Shown piece by piece: positions 10,253 to 21,176 of a stretch of 29,611 nt of DNA. Numbering within the stretch: position 1 is the first letter of the stretch; each line of letters begins with the position of its first letter. Source of the DNA: Suillus spraguei (Eukaryota; Basidiomycota; Agaricomycetes; Boletales; Suillaceae); contig JABCPU010000706.1 of assembly GCA_016800925.1 (NCBI GenBank), forward strand, positions 1 to 29,611, given 5' to 3'. Under the pieces are notes generated by a model that saw only the letters and a program-made list of their open reading frames with translations, searched no databases and was not told where the DNA came from. A program made the translations under genes and the position numbers.

Positions 10253-10450
10253 ATGTATAAATCATCATCTACATCATCAACTACCGTGACCCACACGTCT
10301 TCCAACTCATCCTCAGAAGCTCTGCTGAAGGACAAGAATCAGACTTCCTCTGGGCAGTCCCAGCCAAAAGATTATGAAGCAGCCTTTGCAGCGCTTCAAG
10401 CATCGTATGGGTTTGGATCGTTTCCAGGCTCTACGCGCTCCAGTAAATAG
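10253..10450 (+). CDS. Small 65-residue protein, Ser/Thr-rich with a YEAAFAALQASYGFG motif
   Basis: Single-exon frame starting at an ATG in a Ser/Thr-rich leader, then a charged segment (LLKDKNQ), then KDYEAAFAALQASYGFGSFP and a short basic tail. The C-terminal motif looks like a conserved short helix followed by a Gly/aromatic turn; similar short proteins seem to exist in Agaricomycetes, but I cannot name a family. A TATAAA lies at 10125-10130, about 125 bp upstream, which supports expression. It is convergent with the HAPSTR1-like copy at 10930-12105. The left-arm counterpart is frameshifted. No signal peptide or membrane segment is visible. No function is assigned. Confidence 0.5.
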   Translation: MYKSSSTSSTTVTHTSSNSSSEALLKDKNQTSSGQSQPKDYEAAFAALQASYGFGSFPGSTRSSK

Positions 10451-10929
10451 GAGTCTTTGAGCGGATGGTGAGTACGTGCGAACTTGATTGTGATGACGAG
10501 ACTGATGATTCGAAAGGGTATAAGTAGACATGGGAGCCAAGTTTCTGAAGTTTATTCTGAGAATAAGGTGTACAGGACGAGTGGGGGAAGGTGGGGATGA
10601 GTTGCGGAATAATACCAAAGGCTATAACAGTCACAGTGGATTGATATGTTTCTCCTTTACAACATTCCAGTCCTGCTACGTAAACCATAAACCACTGCAT
10701 ATATTAGTGTAAAACAGTAGTGGGGATGAAATGACTGCCAAACAAAAATTGGTATCACTTGAAATCAAGCGTACATACAGAACTCGTATAGGGTGGGCAA
10801 TACAAGGGAATGGGATCAGAAGTGTGTTAAATTAAATGCTAAAGGATCGTGTGAAAGTGAAATAGGAAAACAGTGTGGCTATGACATACAGTTAAAGGCA
10901 ACCTACCTTGATTACTTCCAATCGAATGG

Positions 10930-12105
10930 TTATCGTCTAGCCACTCGCTTTCGTTCTCGTCCCTCATCTTCTATGTCCATGGCGTCGCCAAAGTTGTTTT
11001 GGGCCTGTGTATGGCTGGTACCAAGGACAGATGTGCGTGAGCTCCGCGTTCTCCGTCTGGTATTTCCAGAGGCGGACGTGATCGTTGATGAGATGCTACT
11101 TCCTTGTGAAGATGACTCTGTGGCGCCTAAAGCAGTGGTGGAATCGAGCATCATCATGACAGCGTGACGACGCTTAGCGCCAGCGGTATAGTCTGGGAAA
11201 GTAGAGTCTCCTGTAACAGATGTTGCGGCTGGGATGGGAGGCGTGCGGAATAGATTCTCTGACGGTGTAAGGCACGCTGTGATAGGTGGGCTGATAGGGA
11301 ATGACTCGGGGTTATCTTTCTTGGCACCCGATGCACGGGATTTGGATGGACGTTGGCTGGCGTATGGGTGGCTTGGTTGGCGCGCGGGTGGCATAGTGCA
11401 TGGTGTAGGCGAAGTTTGTCTGTTTGGAACATTTGGAATGTTGAGTGTGAAAGGAGAATGCGGAGTCAAAGGCGCTGGAACAGTCTAAGAAAAGGGGAAC
11501 ATGTCATTTACTGCGCAACAAAAGGATACGAAACATACAGTTTGCTGTTCCAGATGGGAAGAAGAGGGACCTGGTAGCACAGTGTTCCTCGTAGTGTCCC
11601 CGGAGAAAACATGACGGGGAGTGGAGTCTTTATTTGTGTCGGGGCGGCTTGCAGGGACGCCCCCTCTTGCTCTTTCTTTTTTTTTTCACGGTCTTCATCC
11701 TCATCCTCCTCTTCTTCGCGAGCCTTTACAGCCTCCATTCTAGCCTCAATCCAGTCCATGATTCGGCCGATCGTCATCACGTCTCCGGCTGGGTTGCTTG
11801 ACCCAGATAATGCTACACCACCTGTAGAAACGCCTTGTTGGATCATCGACATAAGATCTTGACAGGCTGTTGCATATCCTGCGTTATAAGCGCGTTTAGA
11901 TGCATGCCTCGAAGATCGGTAAAGGGTTGTTATACTGAGCGCAGCAGCTTGTTAAATGTGCTGAACGTAAGTAACGTGGATGAAGCCTGAAGAAAAGCTC
12001 CTCACCTTTAAAGTTGTTCAATAAGTCCTTCTCAGCTTTCTCGAGGTTTGCTGCTGGTAGAGACTTTGCCAAACCGTTCAGATCTAATGATGAGTCCATG
12101 GCCAT
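10930..12105 (-). pseudogene. HAPSTR1/C16orf72-like protein, right-arm copy with a 1-bp deletion
   Basis: Mirror copy of the gene at 61-1237, with exons 12105-12006, 11947-11539 and 11484-10930. It is identical except that the Glu/Lys-coding stretch has a run of ten A (coding strand; 11677-11686) where the left copy has two A5 blocks separated by a G. The missing base shifts the frame inside exon 2, so exon 3 would be read out of frame and the conserved C-terminus lost. Because the change sits in a homopolymer, it may be a sequencing error and the gene intact. The gene is divergent from the TFIIIC gene; 290 bp separate the two start codons. Confidence 0.6.
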
Positions 12106-12395
12106 GGAGGTGCTGGCAAGTAAATGACAGGCACTGTCAGTGTGCGTGCGGCTCGGAAATCAGGTATGTATTACGTAAGTTGATTTCAATCGCGTCGTTG
12201 TGCCAGTTTTGGTCTCTGAGAAGTTCGCGGTTTGAGAGGTAATGAGCAGAATCGATGCGGAAGCTCTTGGTCAGTGAGTGTGGAAGTTGAGGTGCTGCAC
12301 GGCTTACACCGGGCCACTCGGTAAGCTAGATTGTGACCGGGAGTCACGCCACAAAAATTAAGGGGAAATAATTGGTGCCTTCGAACACGTTCAAC
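12106..12395. promoter_or_regulatory. Divergent intergenic region between HAPSTR1-like and TFIIIC genes
   Basis: 290 bp separate the two start codons, which point away from each other, so the region should hold both promoters. Bases 12106-12165 belong to the palindrome arm and are repeated at 1-60; 12166-12395 are single copy. The left HAPSTR1-like copy therefore keeps only the proximal 60 bp of this promoter within the window. No clear TATA box was found. Confidence 0.55.
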
Positions 12396-15300
12396 ATGGA
12401 TGAAGAGGTGGACTTTTGTAAGTTTTGCAACCGTGATAAGTTCAGCTTTGCTTGATCTCATAATAGACGATGGGAGTCTGGTGGACTCAGAGTCAGACTA
12501 CGCAGATGACTCTGAATCTGACGATGAAGAAATGGAATCGGAAGTCGAAGACATTGAATTGCCCCAGGGTGTCCAGGCAGAGATTGATACCGATTTCAAG
12601 TGCATCTTCATTCCCCCTGAGACAGTTTTGTGTATCTGAGTACGAGATGCAGCCGACTAGTGAACAACATTCGCATGACGGACGATGTCTCAAATGCAGC
12701 GATGCTTCATCGAGAATGGGACTTCAATATCGCCCAGCAAGATGCGGAATTTCGTGACGACCTTCGCGAAGCATCCGGAATAGGGAAGAAAAAAGGCAAG
12801 AAGGTGCGTGGTCTGCGATAGCTCTTCTGGGCACTCTTCACAACTACTGTTTCGTACCGTGTTTTCAGCGCGGCCGTCAACATGGACCCGTACTCTCCCA
12901 TCAAGTACGCGCCCTCATAGGTGAAGGAAACCAAGCATATGTCGATGGAAATATCCCGGAAGCAATACAATCATGCAGGAAGTCATTCGCATTGAGCCTC
13001 GAGCAGCGTCTGCGTGGTCTGTAATTGCTCAATGCTATGAAGATTCCAATGAACCGAAGAAGGCGCTTCAACTGCGTATTATGGCTGCACATCTTCGACA
13101 CGATGCAGACGAATGGGAGAGACTGGCTGTACAATCCAGGTGAGGCCGTGATCGGTTTCATTGGAGGGAACCTTAACCGACGGTGCATTTTCCCAGAGAT
13201 TTGGGTTATAACCAGCAAGCCATATATTGCTACAGCAAGGTATATAGTCTTGACCCAACAAATGTCGATGTACTTTGGGACCGTGCTTCCTTGGCAAAGG
13301 AGATAAATGACCTACGCGTCGTACGTTCTATTGCTTCTTATTCACGTGTTTTTAACATAAACACATTCTAGGCTCGACACTCTCTTCTTGCAATTTTGAA
13401 ACAATTCCCTCATGACATGACAGTTCTGACAGAGCTTCGACCGATACTCATTGAAGTTTCAGACCTTCCCCTCTGTGCCTCTCTTTACCAGGCTGCCTTG
13501 GAACACTATCAGACCGTTCAGCCCCTGGGTCCTGCACAGCCAATCGATCCCTCCCTGACTGACCAACCATCACCAAACCAAATATTCGGCTTCATTGATG
13601 TTTTAGTTCTTGCCGATCTGTATAATACGATGGCTGAATATGACCATGCAATCCAAATCATAAGGAAAGGCTGCAGATGGCTACAAGGCCGCGCAAACCA
13701 ACGGTTCTGGGATGGGTGTGTAGATGACCGAGAATACGATTTACCTCGCGAAGAGTGGGGCAACCTGAATATAGAACGAAGCGGCGACGTTCAGCCTGGT
13801 CATTATCCTCTTGACGTCAACGCCCGACACCGACTCACTATTGCGCGAATCAAGCTTGGAGAAGTCGAGGAGGGCAAGGTGCGTATTCGTCATACAGTCA
13901 AAGCCTATGGGTGTGTGACGAGTCACACAGATGCATGCGTCTATTGTTCTCGCCCAAGATGTTCTCGACTACGCAGCTCTTTTTGGAGAAATCGCCGACT
14001 CGTATTTTGAGCATGAGATGTATGCTGATGCCAGGCCGATATATGAAGTTCTCGGCGCAGACCCTGCAGTATGTTTCCTTTCCTTGCCATATCGGCCTGC
14101 CTACTGATCCTCTGTAAAGACCAGTAGCTTGTACGTACTGCTTCAGGTGGCTGTATGTCGTAGGATGCTTGGTGACCTGCAAGAGGCCGCAGAGGTTTAT
14201 AAGCAAGGTGAGATAGCCCTTAATAAGTTATGTTAACTTCTAATCTCCTGTTAGTCATTGATGCGGATCAAACTAATAATGACGCGAAGATGAAACTTGC
14301 TGAGCTCTACGAAATCATGGATGAACCTCGGAAGGCCCTGGAACTCGTTTATCAAGGTTAGCGCGTCTCTTATTATTCTAGCTGAAGAATCAAATATCCA
14401 TTTTTCCGCAGTCATCGACTCTCGTAAGCGACGCACCCACCAGCCTGAAGCCACGCCCGCACCCGGTACTATTGCTCAACTTCAAGGCGCCTCTCTCTTC
14501 GAAGAGAAATCACGCAACAAAGCTAAAACTTCAGCTCCTGGTAAAAGCAGGCTCACCTTGGTCGAGCTCAAAGCGCTCGAAGAGCAACGTGAGCAAGAGG
14601 TGATCTTAGGGTACACCCGCGTCGAGGATCTGTGGCCGCGTATGCTGCATGGAGACGCGGAGGCGGAGAGGGAGTGGATGATTGAGGCTGAGAAACTCGT
14701 AGAGATGTTTAGGGAAACGAGGAATCTGTTTGTGACGACAAGGGTACTGGATGGTTATCAATGCGCTTGCGCTGGAGTGACTGACCGATCTGTCAGGACT
14801 ATGACTTTAGGGGCATGTTCCCAAAGCGAAAAATACAACGGAGGGATGGCACAGACGAGGATAGGATGGTGTCAAGGCTCGAGCTTAATGGTCAGTAATG
14901 GCAAGAATTCAGTGGCTATATGTTATTTTGACCTCACGCTCCTACAGAACGCGACAAACATACCCGTAGAGCCAAAGATGAGAACCAGGCATCTGAGAAG
15001 GTTGATTCATTCCGCGGCGTTACATTTTCAAGCTGGCTGAGGATTTTCATGCAAGTCAGTTTTCCCAGTTGATATTCGTTTCACTCTTTAATCGTTTTGA
15101 CCCAGTATGCCTTCGTTCTTACCAAACGGGGAGACTACGACCAGGCCGAAGAAGTCTTGCGCCATGTCCTTTTATCGAACGCATATCGAAATTCTGATTC
15201 ACAGAACACGATTCGAATAGCGATCATCAGTGAGGGTCTTATTTTTCTTGATTCGACATTGTAACGTGTCTTGTAGCGTGTGCCGTCCGTGCTGGCAAGT

Positions 15301-16320
15301 TCTCTGTTGCAGTGGAACAATGTCGCAAAATTATCAACACTCACCAGTTCAATAATGAAGCTTTCCGCCTTCTGCTGGTTTCATTAGCCAGCGGACATCG
15401 CCCTACTGATTCGTTCGTTTCTTCTACGTTGCAAAAGCATACACTTCGTGAACTCCGACTTCACGATGCTTCGGTCAAGACTCCAGAACTCATGAAATGG
15501 AATGTTGTTGGCGCAGATATAATCTGTCATCGTCGGGCAAGGAGGAGCAATCGAAAGCCGACGAAGAAGTGGATGAGGAAGCGGATATCCCTGGTTCAAT
15601 GGACAGTAACACGACGAAAAAACAGCGGTCAGGATGCCTACGAAGAATAATCCAATAATCGTCACTCTGTATGGTCAGATGTCTCTTGCTGCCAAAAGCT
15701 ACCAGAGCGCCATATGCAAGTTAGTATTTCTTTCCAGGAGTTCCTAATAATCGTTCTTTCCAGTCTATTTGTTGCATGCATATGATTATTGCCCTGAGGA
15801 TCCCGTTGTGTGCCTGTCTCTGGCCATCGCCTCTCTTGGTCGAGCTATGCAGCGGCAGTCTGACAATCGACATCATATGATAGCACAAGTGAGGCTTTTA
15901 CGCTCCTCATTGGCACCGTACCTCACATTTTTTGTAGGGGATGGCTTTCTTGTCTCAGTATCGAACACTCCGGAAATCGTCTGATGATGAAGTATCTGCA
16001 GAGGTGGACTACAATTTTGGTCGGGCGTTCCATCAGCTTGGTACGAATATTCCTTTTTTATTCGACACTTGTTATCTTAGGGACTCTGTCAAGGTCTTCA
16101 CACGCACGCTGTCTCACATTACGAACGTGTTCTTGAGATTGCTGAAAAGCGGGGAAGCGAGGTGAGTGGCGCGTCTGCCACGTTCGATTATGGTGGCTGA
16201 CGTTTCTAGCAGTGTGCGTCTGTCGCAAAAGAGGCCGCGTATAATCTTTCTCTCATCTACGTGACTACCGGCGCCGTACCATTGGCTGATAAGCTCTACA
16301 GACGATGGTTATCTATCTAA
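12396..16320 (+). CDS. TFC4: Transcription factor TFIIIC TPR subunit (Tfc4/Sfc4/GTF3C3-like)
   Basis: About 18 exons splice to roughly 1004 residues, close to yeast Tfc4 (about 1025). The protein starts with a highly acidic segment, then TPR repeats: ALIGEGNQAYVDGNIPEAIQ, then RIMAAHLRHDADEWERLA, then DLGYNQQAIYCYSKVYSLDP and further TPRs to the end (AFHQLGLHTHAVSHYERVLE). TFIIIC binds the internal promoter of tRNA genes; this subunit bridges to TFIIIB for RNA polymerase III. Exon boundaries: 12396-12417, 12467-12599, 12653-12803, 12869-13139, 13197-13320, 13372-13878, 13931-14068, 14147-14207, 14255-14356, 14412-14743, 14797-14890, 14948-15054, 15106-15229, 15277-15715, 15764-15888, 15938-16040, 16094-16161, 16210-16320. 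Three single bases appear missing (near 12972, 15508 and 15637); given the coherent protein on both sides, these are probably sequence errors. Confidence 0.88.
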
Positions 16321-16515
16321 TGAATTACAACTTATAATTCATGCTATCCTTTATGATGTGTCTCACCTTTGTTGATTTCGTCTGAGACCATCATCCGGAG
16401 ACACTGCCATTAGTTGTCTCTCGATGACGTTGTCAGGCGAGTTCAGAACTATTCCCTCCTAGGCCAACTATTTCTTTTCGTGCTGTTCTCCGTTAACTTC
16501 TTATTCTATGCAGCC

Positions 16516-17852
16516 ATGTCAAAAGCGAAACCTACGACTTCATCGTTGATTGTACTAGTGAGGTTTCTACTTGTGTTTACTATGGGCGTCAGCACTTACA
16601 ACTCTCTAGCGTGGCTCATCATTCAGTAGCGTATCCTCCGATAAAAGTTCGAGCTCATCGGACTTTGACAGATACCCCTCCGCGTCATCGTCAGGACAGA
16701 CCTCTCCTGAAGATGATGAGGATAAGACATTCCAACTTGACGTGCGGCATACTTCTACCTCTGAGAGCGGGGCAAAGCTCCGTCCTGTCTTGAAAGGCAG
16801 TCTTGCCATGAAGAAGGCCGCAACTGCACTGCATTCCCGACAACGCACGTTGTCTGCTGCCGTGAAGACAATAAGTAGGGCATTTACTGTCTTCAAGAAA
16901 AGGGCGAGTCGGTCCCGTCTTTATCTATCACGCCAAGCTAAGCAATCATTGCAGCAGAGGTCGGACGAAGAAGAGCCTGTTTTCATTGCCAGTCCATTGC
17001 GAGAAAGGTTTGGTAGAAGGATTTCGGTCCAAACCAGACCAGAAGATGTCAGCACATCAGCGATCGCATGAATATAGCACTAACAAAGTTCTTGTCGGTA
17101 GTTCTACAGTCTTCCAAACCGATACTTCTCTGTGCACGATTTGCCTATACAAAAGGTGCGTTCGTGTTACTTATTTCAGGTCACCGAGCTTTGCTGACGT
17201 GCTCAGGCCAAGACTGTTGGACATAAGGCTGAAAGAAGGATAGCATCTATCTCGGGGCCGCTGTCCTCGAGCATCAATAAGCAGTCCCGTAGATCACACA
17301 ATCTCAATTTCAGTCTTCCTGGATTCGTTGACGAACTCCCGGCCGCCATGCCCTCGTCGCCACGTGTAGTCGCGCAAGTCCCTCTTGATGACTCTTCTCA
17401 TAAAGAGCGTGAATCATCCCAGCGCATTCTCATCATCATTCTCGCGGGGTGTTGTTTGTTCCCTGGTGCGCAACAGTAGGCGGGGCACTTCTTCTATTCC
17501 TCAGAAGCTCGAGCTTGTAGTATTCCGCCCAGGCTATCTTGAGCCCTTACAAGGTATTCACCGCTTTGCGCACTGGGCCGACTGCGCATTCTATCATGCT
17601 ATGATCTTCCTGGCGCTCGTCATTGCACTCATGTGGTACAAAGCTGGTGTGGGGGTTCCAGTGGCTTGTGGGCTCGTGTCCAGGTTCATGTATGTCTGGA
17701 CTGGCTTCCAGGTGGACTCGAACATCCCGTTGGGTTGGGATGATCGACAGAGCTTATACTTGTTGGCGAAGGGCACGGCATTTGAGAACCGGACGGTTCT
17801 GATTAAAGGCTGTGAAGGAGAAGTGAGGATCGCACAGTTGAGAGAAGACTGA
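16516..17852 (+). CDS. Unrecognised Ser/Arg-rich protein with C-terminal membrane segments
   Basis: Four exons (16516-16557, 16610-17047, 17102-17155, 17207-17852) give about 393 residues if two missing bases near 17470 and 17500 are allowed. The N-terminus is Ser-rich and acidic, followed by a basic region (FTVFKKRASRSRLYLSRQAK). A linker containing SLPNRYFSVHDLPIQK follows. The C-terminal third is hydrophobic: RILIIILAGCCLF, then TVGGALLLFL, then AMIFLALVIALMWYKAGVGV, before a soluble tail with WDDRQSLYLLAKGTA. The second intron has a CACTAAC branch site. I do not recognise the family; a small multi-span membrane protein with a cytosolic regulatory N-terminus is the likely form. It is convergent with the dehydrogenase downstream. 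Confidence 0.6.
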
Positions 17853-18175
17853 TTGCTTGTCCAAGGAAGGTCAGAATACAGTCAGTACAAATGTACGCAT
17901 ACAGCAATGTCAGTCAACATCCATGGTGTATGCTTGACGTTGAATCGAAGATGGCTGACCAGCTTGTATGTACAAAGCTGAAATCGAGTCGGATTTAATC
18001 GACACAATCCTGTACGAATGAATAAGTTAATACACGAGATAAATATGGCGCTGGCCAAAGCATTCACTTCAAACACTCGGCAGCTAGGTACCAACGATGT
18101 CACGAGACTTGAGAACATAAAGCGCAAAAAGATGCCAAAAGGCGCAATCTATTCTGTAGGCACATCACATACATG
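17853..18175. other. Convergent intergenic region, no gene
   Basis: 323 bp between the stop codons of the membrane protein gene and the dehydrogenase. It should hold both 3' ends. No element stands out. Confidence 0.6.
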
Positions 18176-19510
18176 TCAGTTCATGGACGAAACAGGTGCT
18201 ACTACATAATCTCGGACTATTGGACCAATCTTGTCAGAAATGCCGTTCAGAATGTTTATCGTCTCATTCTGATGGAAGATGCCAGAAATGTCAGTGATTG
18301 ATGAAAGGCGAATCAGTAGACTTGCACACTTACCCAAACATTGTCCTGCATTTTATGACCCTCCTCGCTCAGCACGAAATCGGAGACCTCTACTGGGCGA
18401 GCACGGCTTATGTAGCCGCCCTTCATATTCTCTTCATTGTCTCGTCCGCCCACCGCAGCAAATACAAGCTGACGACTGCCTTGTTCGGGCGTCCACGCCA
18501 GGAGTCGCTCCTGAATAGCTAGCGCTATTTTGGTAAATGAAAACGTCTCCTCATACCAGAAGCGCCGTAATTGAGAATAACAGAATCCTGGAGTCACGGC
18601 TACGGCGCTGACTGGTGTGATGGTTTGCAATCTCTCCGTTAAGGCACGAACAAAAAAGAGGTTCAGCACTGCTTGAGTTGTTAGTTGAAGTGGGCAGACA
18701 AGACACGAGGCACGCACGCTTTGATTCAGAATACCGGGATTGCATGTGGCTGAAAGATAACGAGGGATTCGTATAAATGTGAAGTTTGATTTGTTTGCTT
18801 ACTTGGCGGTACACCACTCCTCGCTTCCAAGCGTTTCAAGTGGTTTTAAGGAAGTCTTGAGCTCTTTCGAGGGTGTAATCCAGTACAGGACGCTACTGGA
18901 CACAATTACCATCCGTGAAGGTGTTGAAGACTTTCTCCCCGCAGCAACTAGTTGTGGAATGAGGAGCAACGAAAGTAATGAAGTTGCTAGATAATTGACT
19001 TGTAACCTGAATGCTAGTTATAAACCATTATTGCACGCAGAAAAACGAAATAGACCAACGTGGTCTCCCAGCCATCAATGGTGGGTTGGTAAACGGGTAA
19101 AGCGACCGCTGCGTTCATCACCAGGATATGCAGATCGCCGCCCTCCTTCTTGAATTTGTCAGCGAATGCTGTCACTGACGCAAAGTTAGCAAGGTCGACT
19201 ATCCAGAGCTCGCATCCGTTGTATCCGGTCTCTCGTTCAATTTCTTCAGAAAATAGATGTCAATCATCTCGCATCCAATTTATTATAAACACTTATACAT
19301 ACCGGTCAAAGTGGCCTTTCCCTTGGCCTCGCTACGGCAGGCGATTATCAACCGCGCTGGTTGCATCCGGGCAAAGTGTTTTGATGCCTCTAGGCCAATG
19401 CCTACATTGGCGCCGACAACAAGAACTGTTTTTCCAGATAGATCAGCGGTTTCTACTGGGGGCAATGGCGACCATTGATTAAGCACATGGTCGAGAAATG
19501 ACAGCTTCAT
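18176..19510 (-). CDS. Short-chain dehydrogenase/reductase (retinol-dehydrogenase-like SDR)
   Basis: Six exons (19510-19303, 19243-19060, 19006-18803, 18749-18718, 18668-18334, 18268-18176) join without a frameshift to about 351 residues. The ATG at 19510 gives MKLSFLDHVLNQW, the usual start of these fungal proteins. The cofactor motif is VVGANVGIG (residues about 31-39), with ACRS for NADP binding. ILVMNAAVA matches the NNAG-type motif. The catalytic set is Ser in VIVSSS and Tyr/Lys in YSESK; PGFC follows. The enzyme should be an NAD(P)-dependent oxidoreductase of alcohols or ketones; the substrate is unknown. The second intron uses a GTTGGT donor. This is the only multi-exon single-copy gene here with no apparent indel. 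Confidence 0.92.
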
Positions 19511-19648
19511 GATGGAAAGCTTGCGATAGATCAACTTGAACTTGAAGAATGACCATTCGAGCAAGTTTTAATAGTGCGCCGCTCAGCATACTACATCACG
19601 AAGCAGTCAGCGCATTACACACCCTGGTCTATGCATTGTAAGACTTAC

Positions 19649-20019
19649 ATGGTAATCCATAGTAGTCATGATGCATTGCTGGAAGCTCCGCCATCAAGTT
19701 TGTACAGCTTACGTAAGTTTGCGTGTAATACTGCTGACGAGTCTTATTCTTAGGTCATTCGTATTACTTGAGAATTTCGGTGCTACTACAAAGGACTCGA
19801 CTCTATGACTCGGAGCTTCTCTCTTCAATCTCATGGGCTATGACATCGATGACGATCGAGTGTGTGCATTTTCGTACGATGGAGACGGCGCACCGAATTC
19901 CTTCCTTTAGCCTCGCTGAATTGCAATCAGTGATCGATCTTTGTTTTCACAACCTGCAGGCTGGAGAAGCTGGCGGAAGAAGGCTATCACAAGGACCGTC
20001 TGGCCTTGATTATGTTTGA
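19649..20019 (+). CDS. Possible small two-exon gene, unrecognised
   Basis: ATG at 19649 leads to a GTAAGT donor at 19713 and a TTAG acceptor at 19753 (a 41-bp intron). The frame then stays open to a stop at 20019, about 109 residues in all, ending AELQSVIDLCFHNLQAGEAG and a short tail. No domain is recognised. A competing minus-strand frame (20063-20341) lies just beyond. It may instead be part of the broken gene that follows. Confidence 0.25.
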
Positions 20020-20469
20020 TGATTTTATAGGTATATAAACTTGAATCGGAGGTAGCTACAACTTATACATATTTTGTTATTCGTGCTGGTATTGAAGACT
20101 CTACGCTCTTTTTAAAGGTCGCCATGTGCAGGATGATTGCTGCGTTCACAAATATACCTGTTCCATGCCATCTACGCATGGAACTCTGATGCGCCATTCC
20201 GTTGGAGCGGAATACATGATATTGGATAAGGTAGGTTGCAAAAGCTGACATGTCCCGTCTCTGATGTTCTTCCCATATCGCGCATTCAAGATTAAAGGGA
20301 CCCCTGCTAGCCATATCTGGGGGAGTCTCTGAAGAGATCAAGAAGACCGTAGTGTCGCAGGTTGCACACTATTTCTTGGAGATATTCTTTGTTAGAATTG
20401 AATGCGCGATCTCTCTATTTGACTCGTTCACCTTAATTCTTCGTTGGACCAATAATCGGCACACCGTTC
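20020..20469. other. Intergenic stretch without a supported gene
   Basis: Holds one minus-strand frame (20063-20341; ECAIWEEHQRRDMSAFATYL) of moderate coding look but with no family match and no splice context that extends it. Confidence 0.35.
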
Positions 20470-21176
20470 TACCGTGCTCTGGATGGCGTTGTCCGAGTTC
20501 CTCACGCGCCCAGAACTTGAGTTCATCCTAATCACCGTTCGGTCGTTCTCTCAGAGCTTCACGAATGCGACCGTACTCAGTCAGCGGAGAGCCGACTTGA
20601 ACTCGGGGAGCGTGTTATGAGAAAGGCTATTGATCTATGCTCTATCTACCCTGGTAATGCATTGATACCTGCCAACCTCACCACTCCAAAAAGACCATTT
20701 TCTTTAAAGTTGGACGACTCCCGTTTATCAAATGTCATGGTACGTTCATCTTTACCCCTCACGATATCTATCATTAATGAATATGTACGTGTTAGATCGA
20801 TACTGGTTCTGGTCGAGTAACTGGGTTTAGAAGCGGCCACCATTGCGCCTCTATGGGAATGTGCAGTGATCCCACGATGGCTGCAAGATACAGATGACCC
20901 AGAATCAAGTTACGAAAGTGGAACTAGTGAAGAAAGAAACCTATTGCATACTACTTTTCTTTCGGCGATGGAAGGGTCTACTTGATACCCAGAGTAGAGA
21001 GAGGCGTATGATATGGGCCGTCCTTTGCGTCGGCTTACAGATCTCTTGTGCTTCCAGGTCAACGTCTGGGCTTCTAACTACCAGGATATATGGGTGGACG
21101 AACGTCTCGAATGGGCCAAAGCCCATCCCGGGATTGGGTTGCCCGAAACCTACGGATAACAGATTGGCACCCCGTT
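20470..21176 (+). pseudogene. Broken unrecognised gene (KRPFSLKLDDSRLSNVM ... YQDIWVDERLEWAKAHPGIG)
   Basis: Protein-like segments lie in order but in different frames: ERVMRKAIDLCSIYPGNALI and KRPFSLKLDDSRLSNVM, a GTACGT...TTAG intron, RYWFWSSNWV, APLWECAVIPRWLQDTDDPE, HTTFLSAMEG, AYDMGRPLRRLTDLLCFQVN and YQDIWVDERLEWAKAHPGIG before a TAA. At least two frameshifts and an in-frame TAG (about 20994) interrupt it. The segments have good amino-acid composition, so this was or is a real protein, but I cannot place the family. The density of lesions is higher than in neighbouring genes, which favours true decay over sequencing error. Confidence 0.45.

Larger units (their letters stand above)
6123..12165 (-). 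repeat. Right arm of the palindrome
   Basis: Reverse complement of 1-6059. Its outer end lies about 60 bp upstream of the start codon of the right-arm HAPSTR1-like copy. That places it inside the intergenic region shared with the TFIIIC gene that follows. Beyond 12165 the sequence is single copy within the window. Because the TFIIIC gene exists only on this side, the right arm is probably the original locus and the left arm the inverted duplicate, if the structure is real. Confidence 0.97.

Noticed and set aside
16414..16629. Hydrophobic frame starting upstream of the membrane protein gene
   Set aside because: It lacks an ATG before 16516 and reads through the first intron; only 16516-16557 is used as exon 1.
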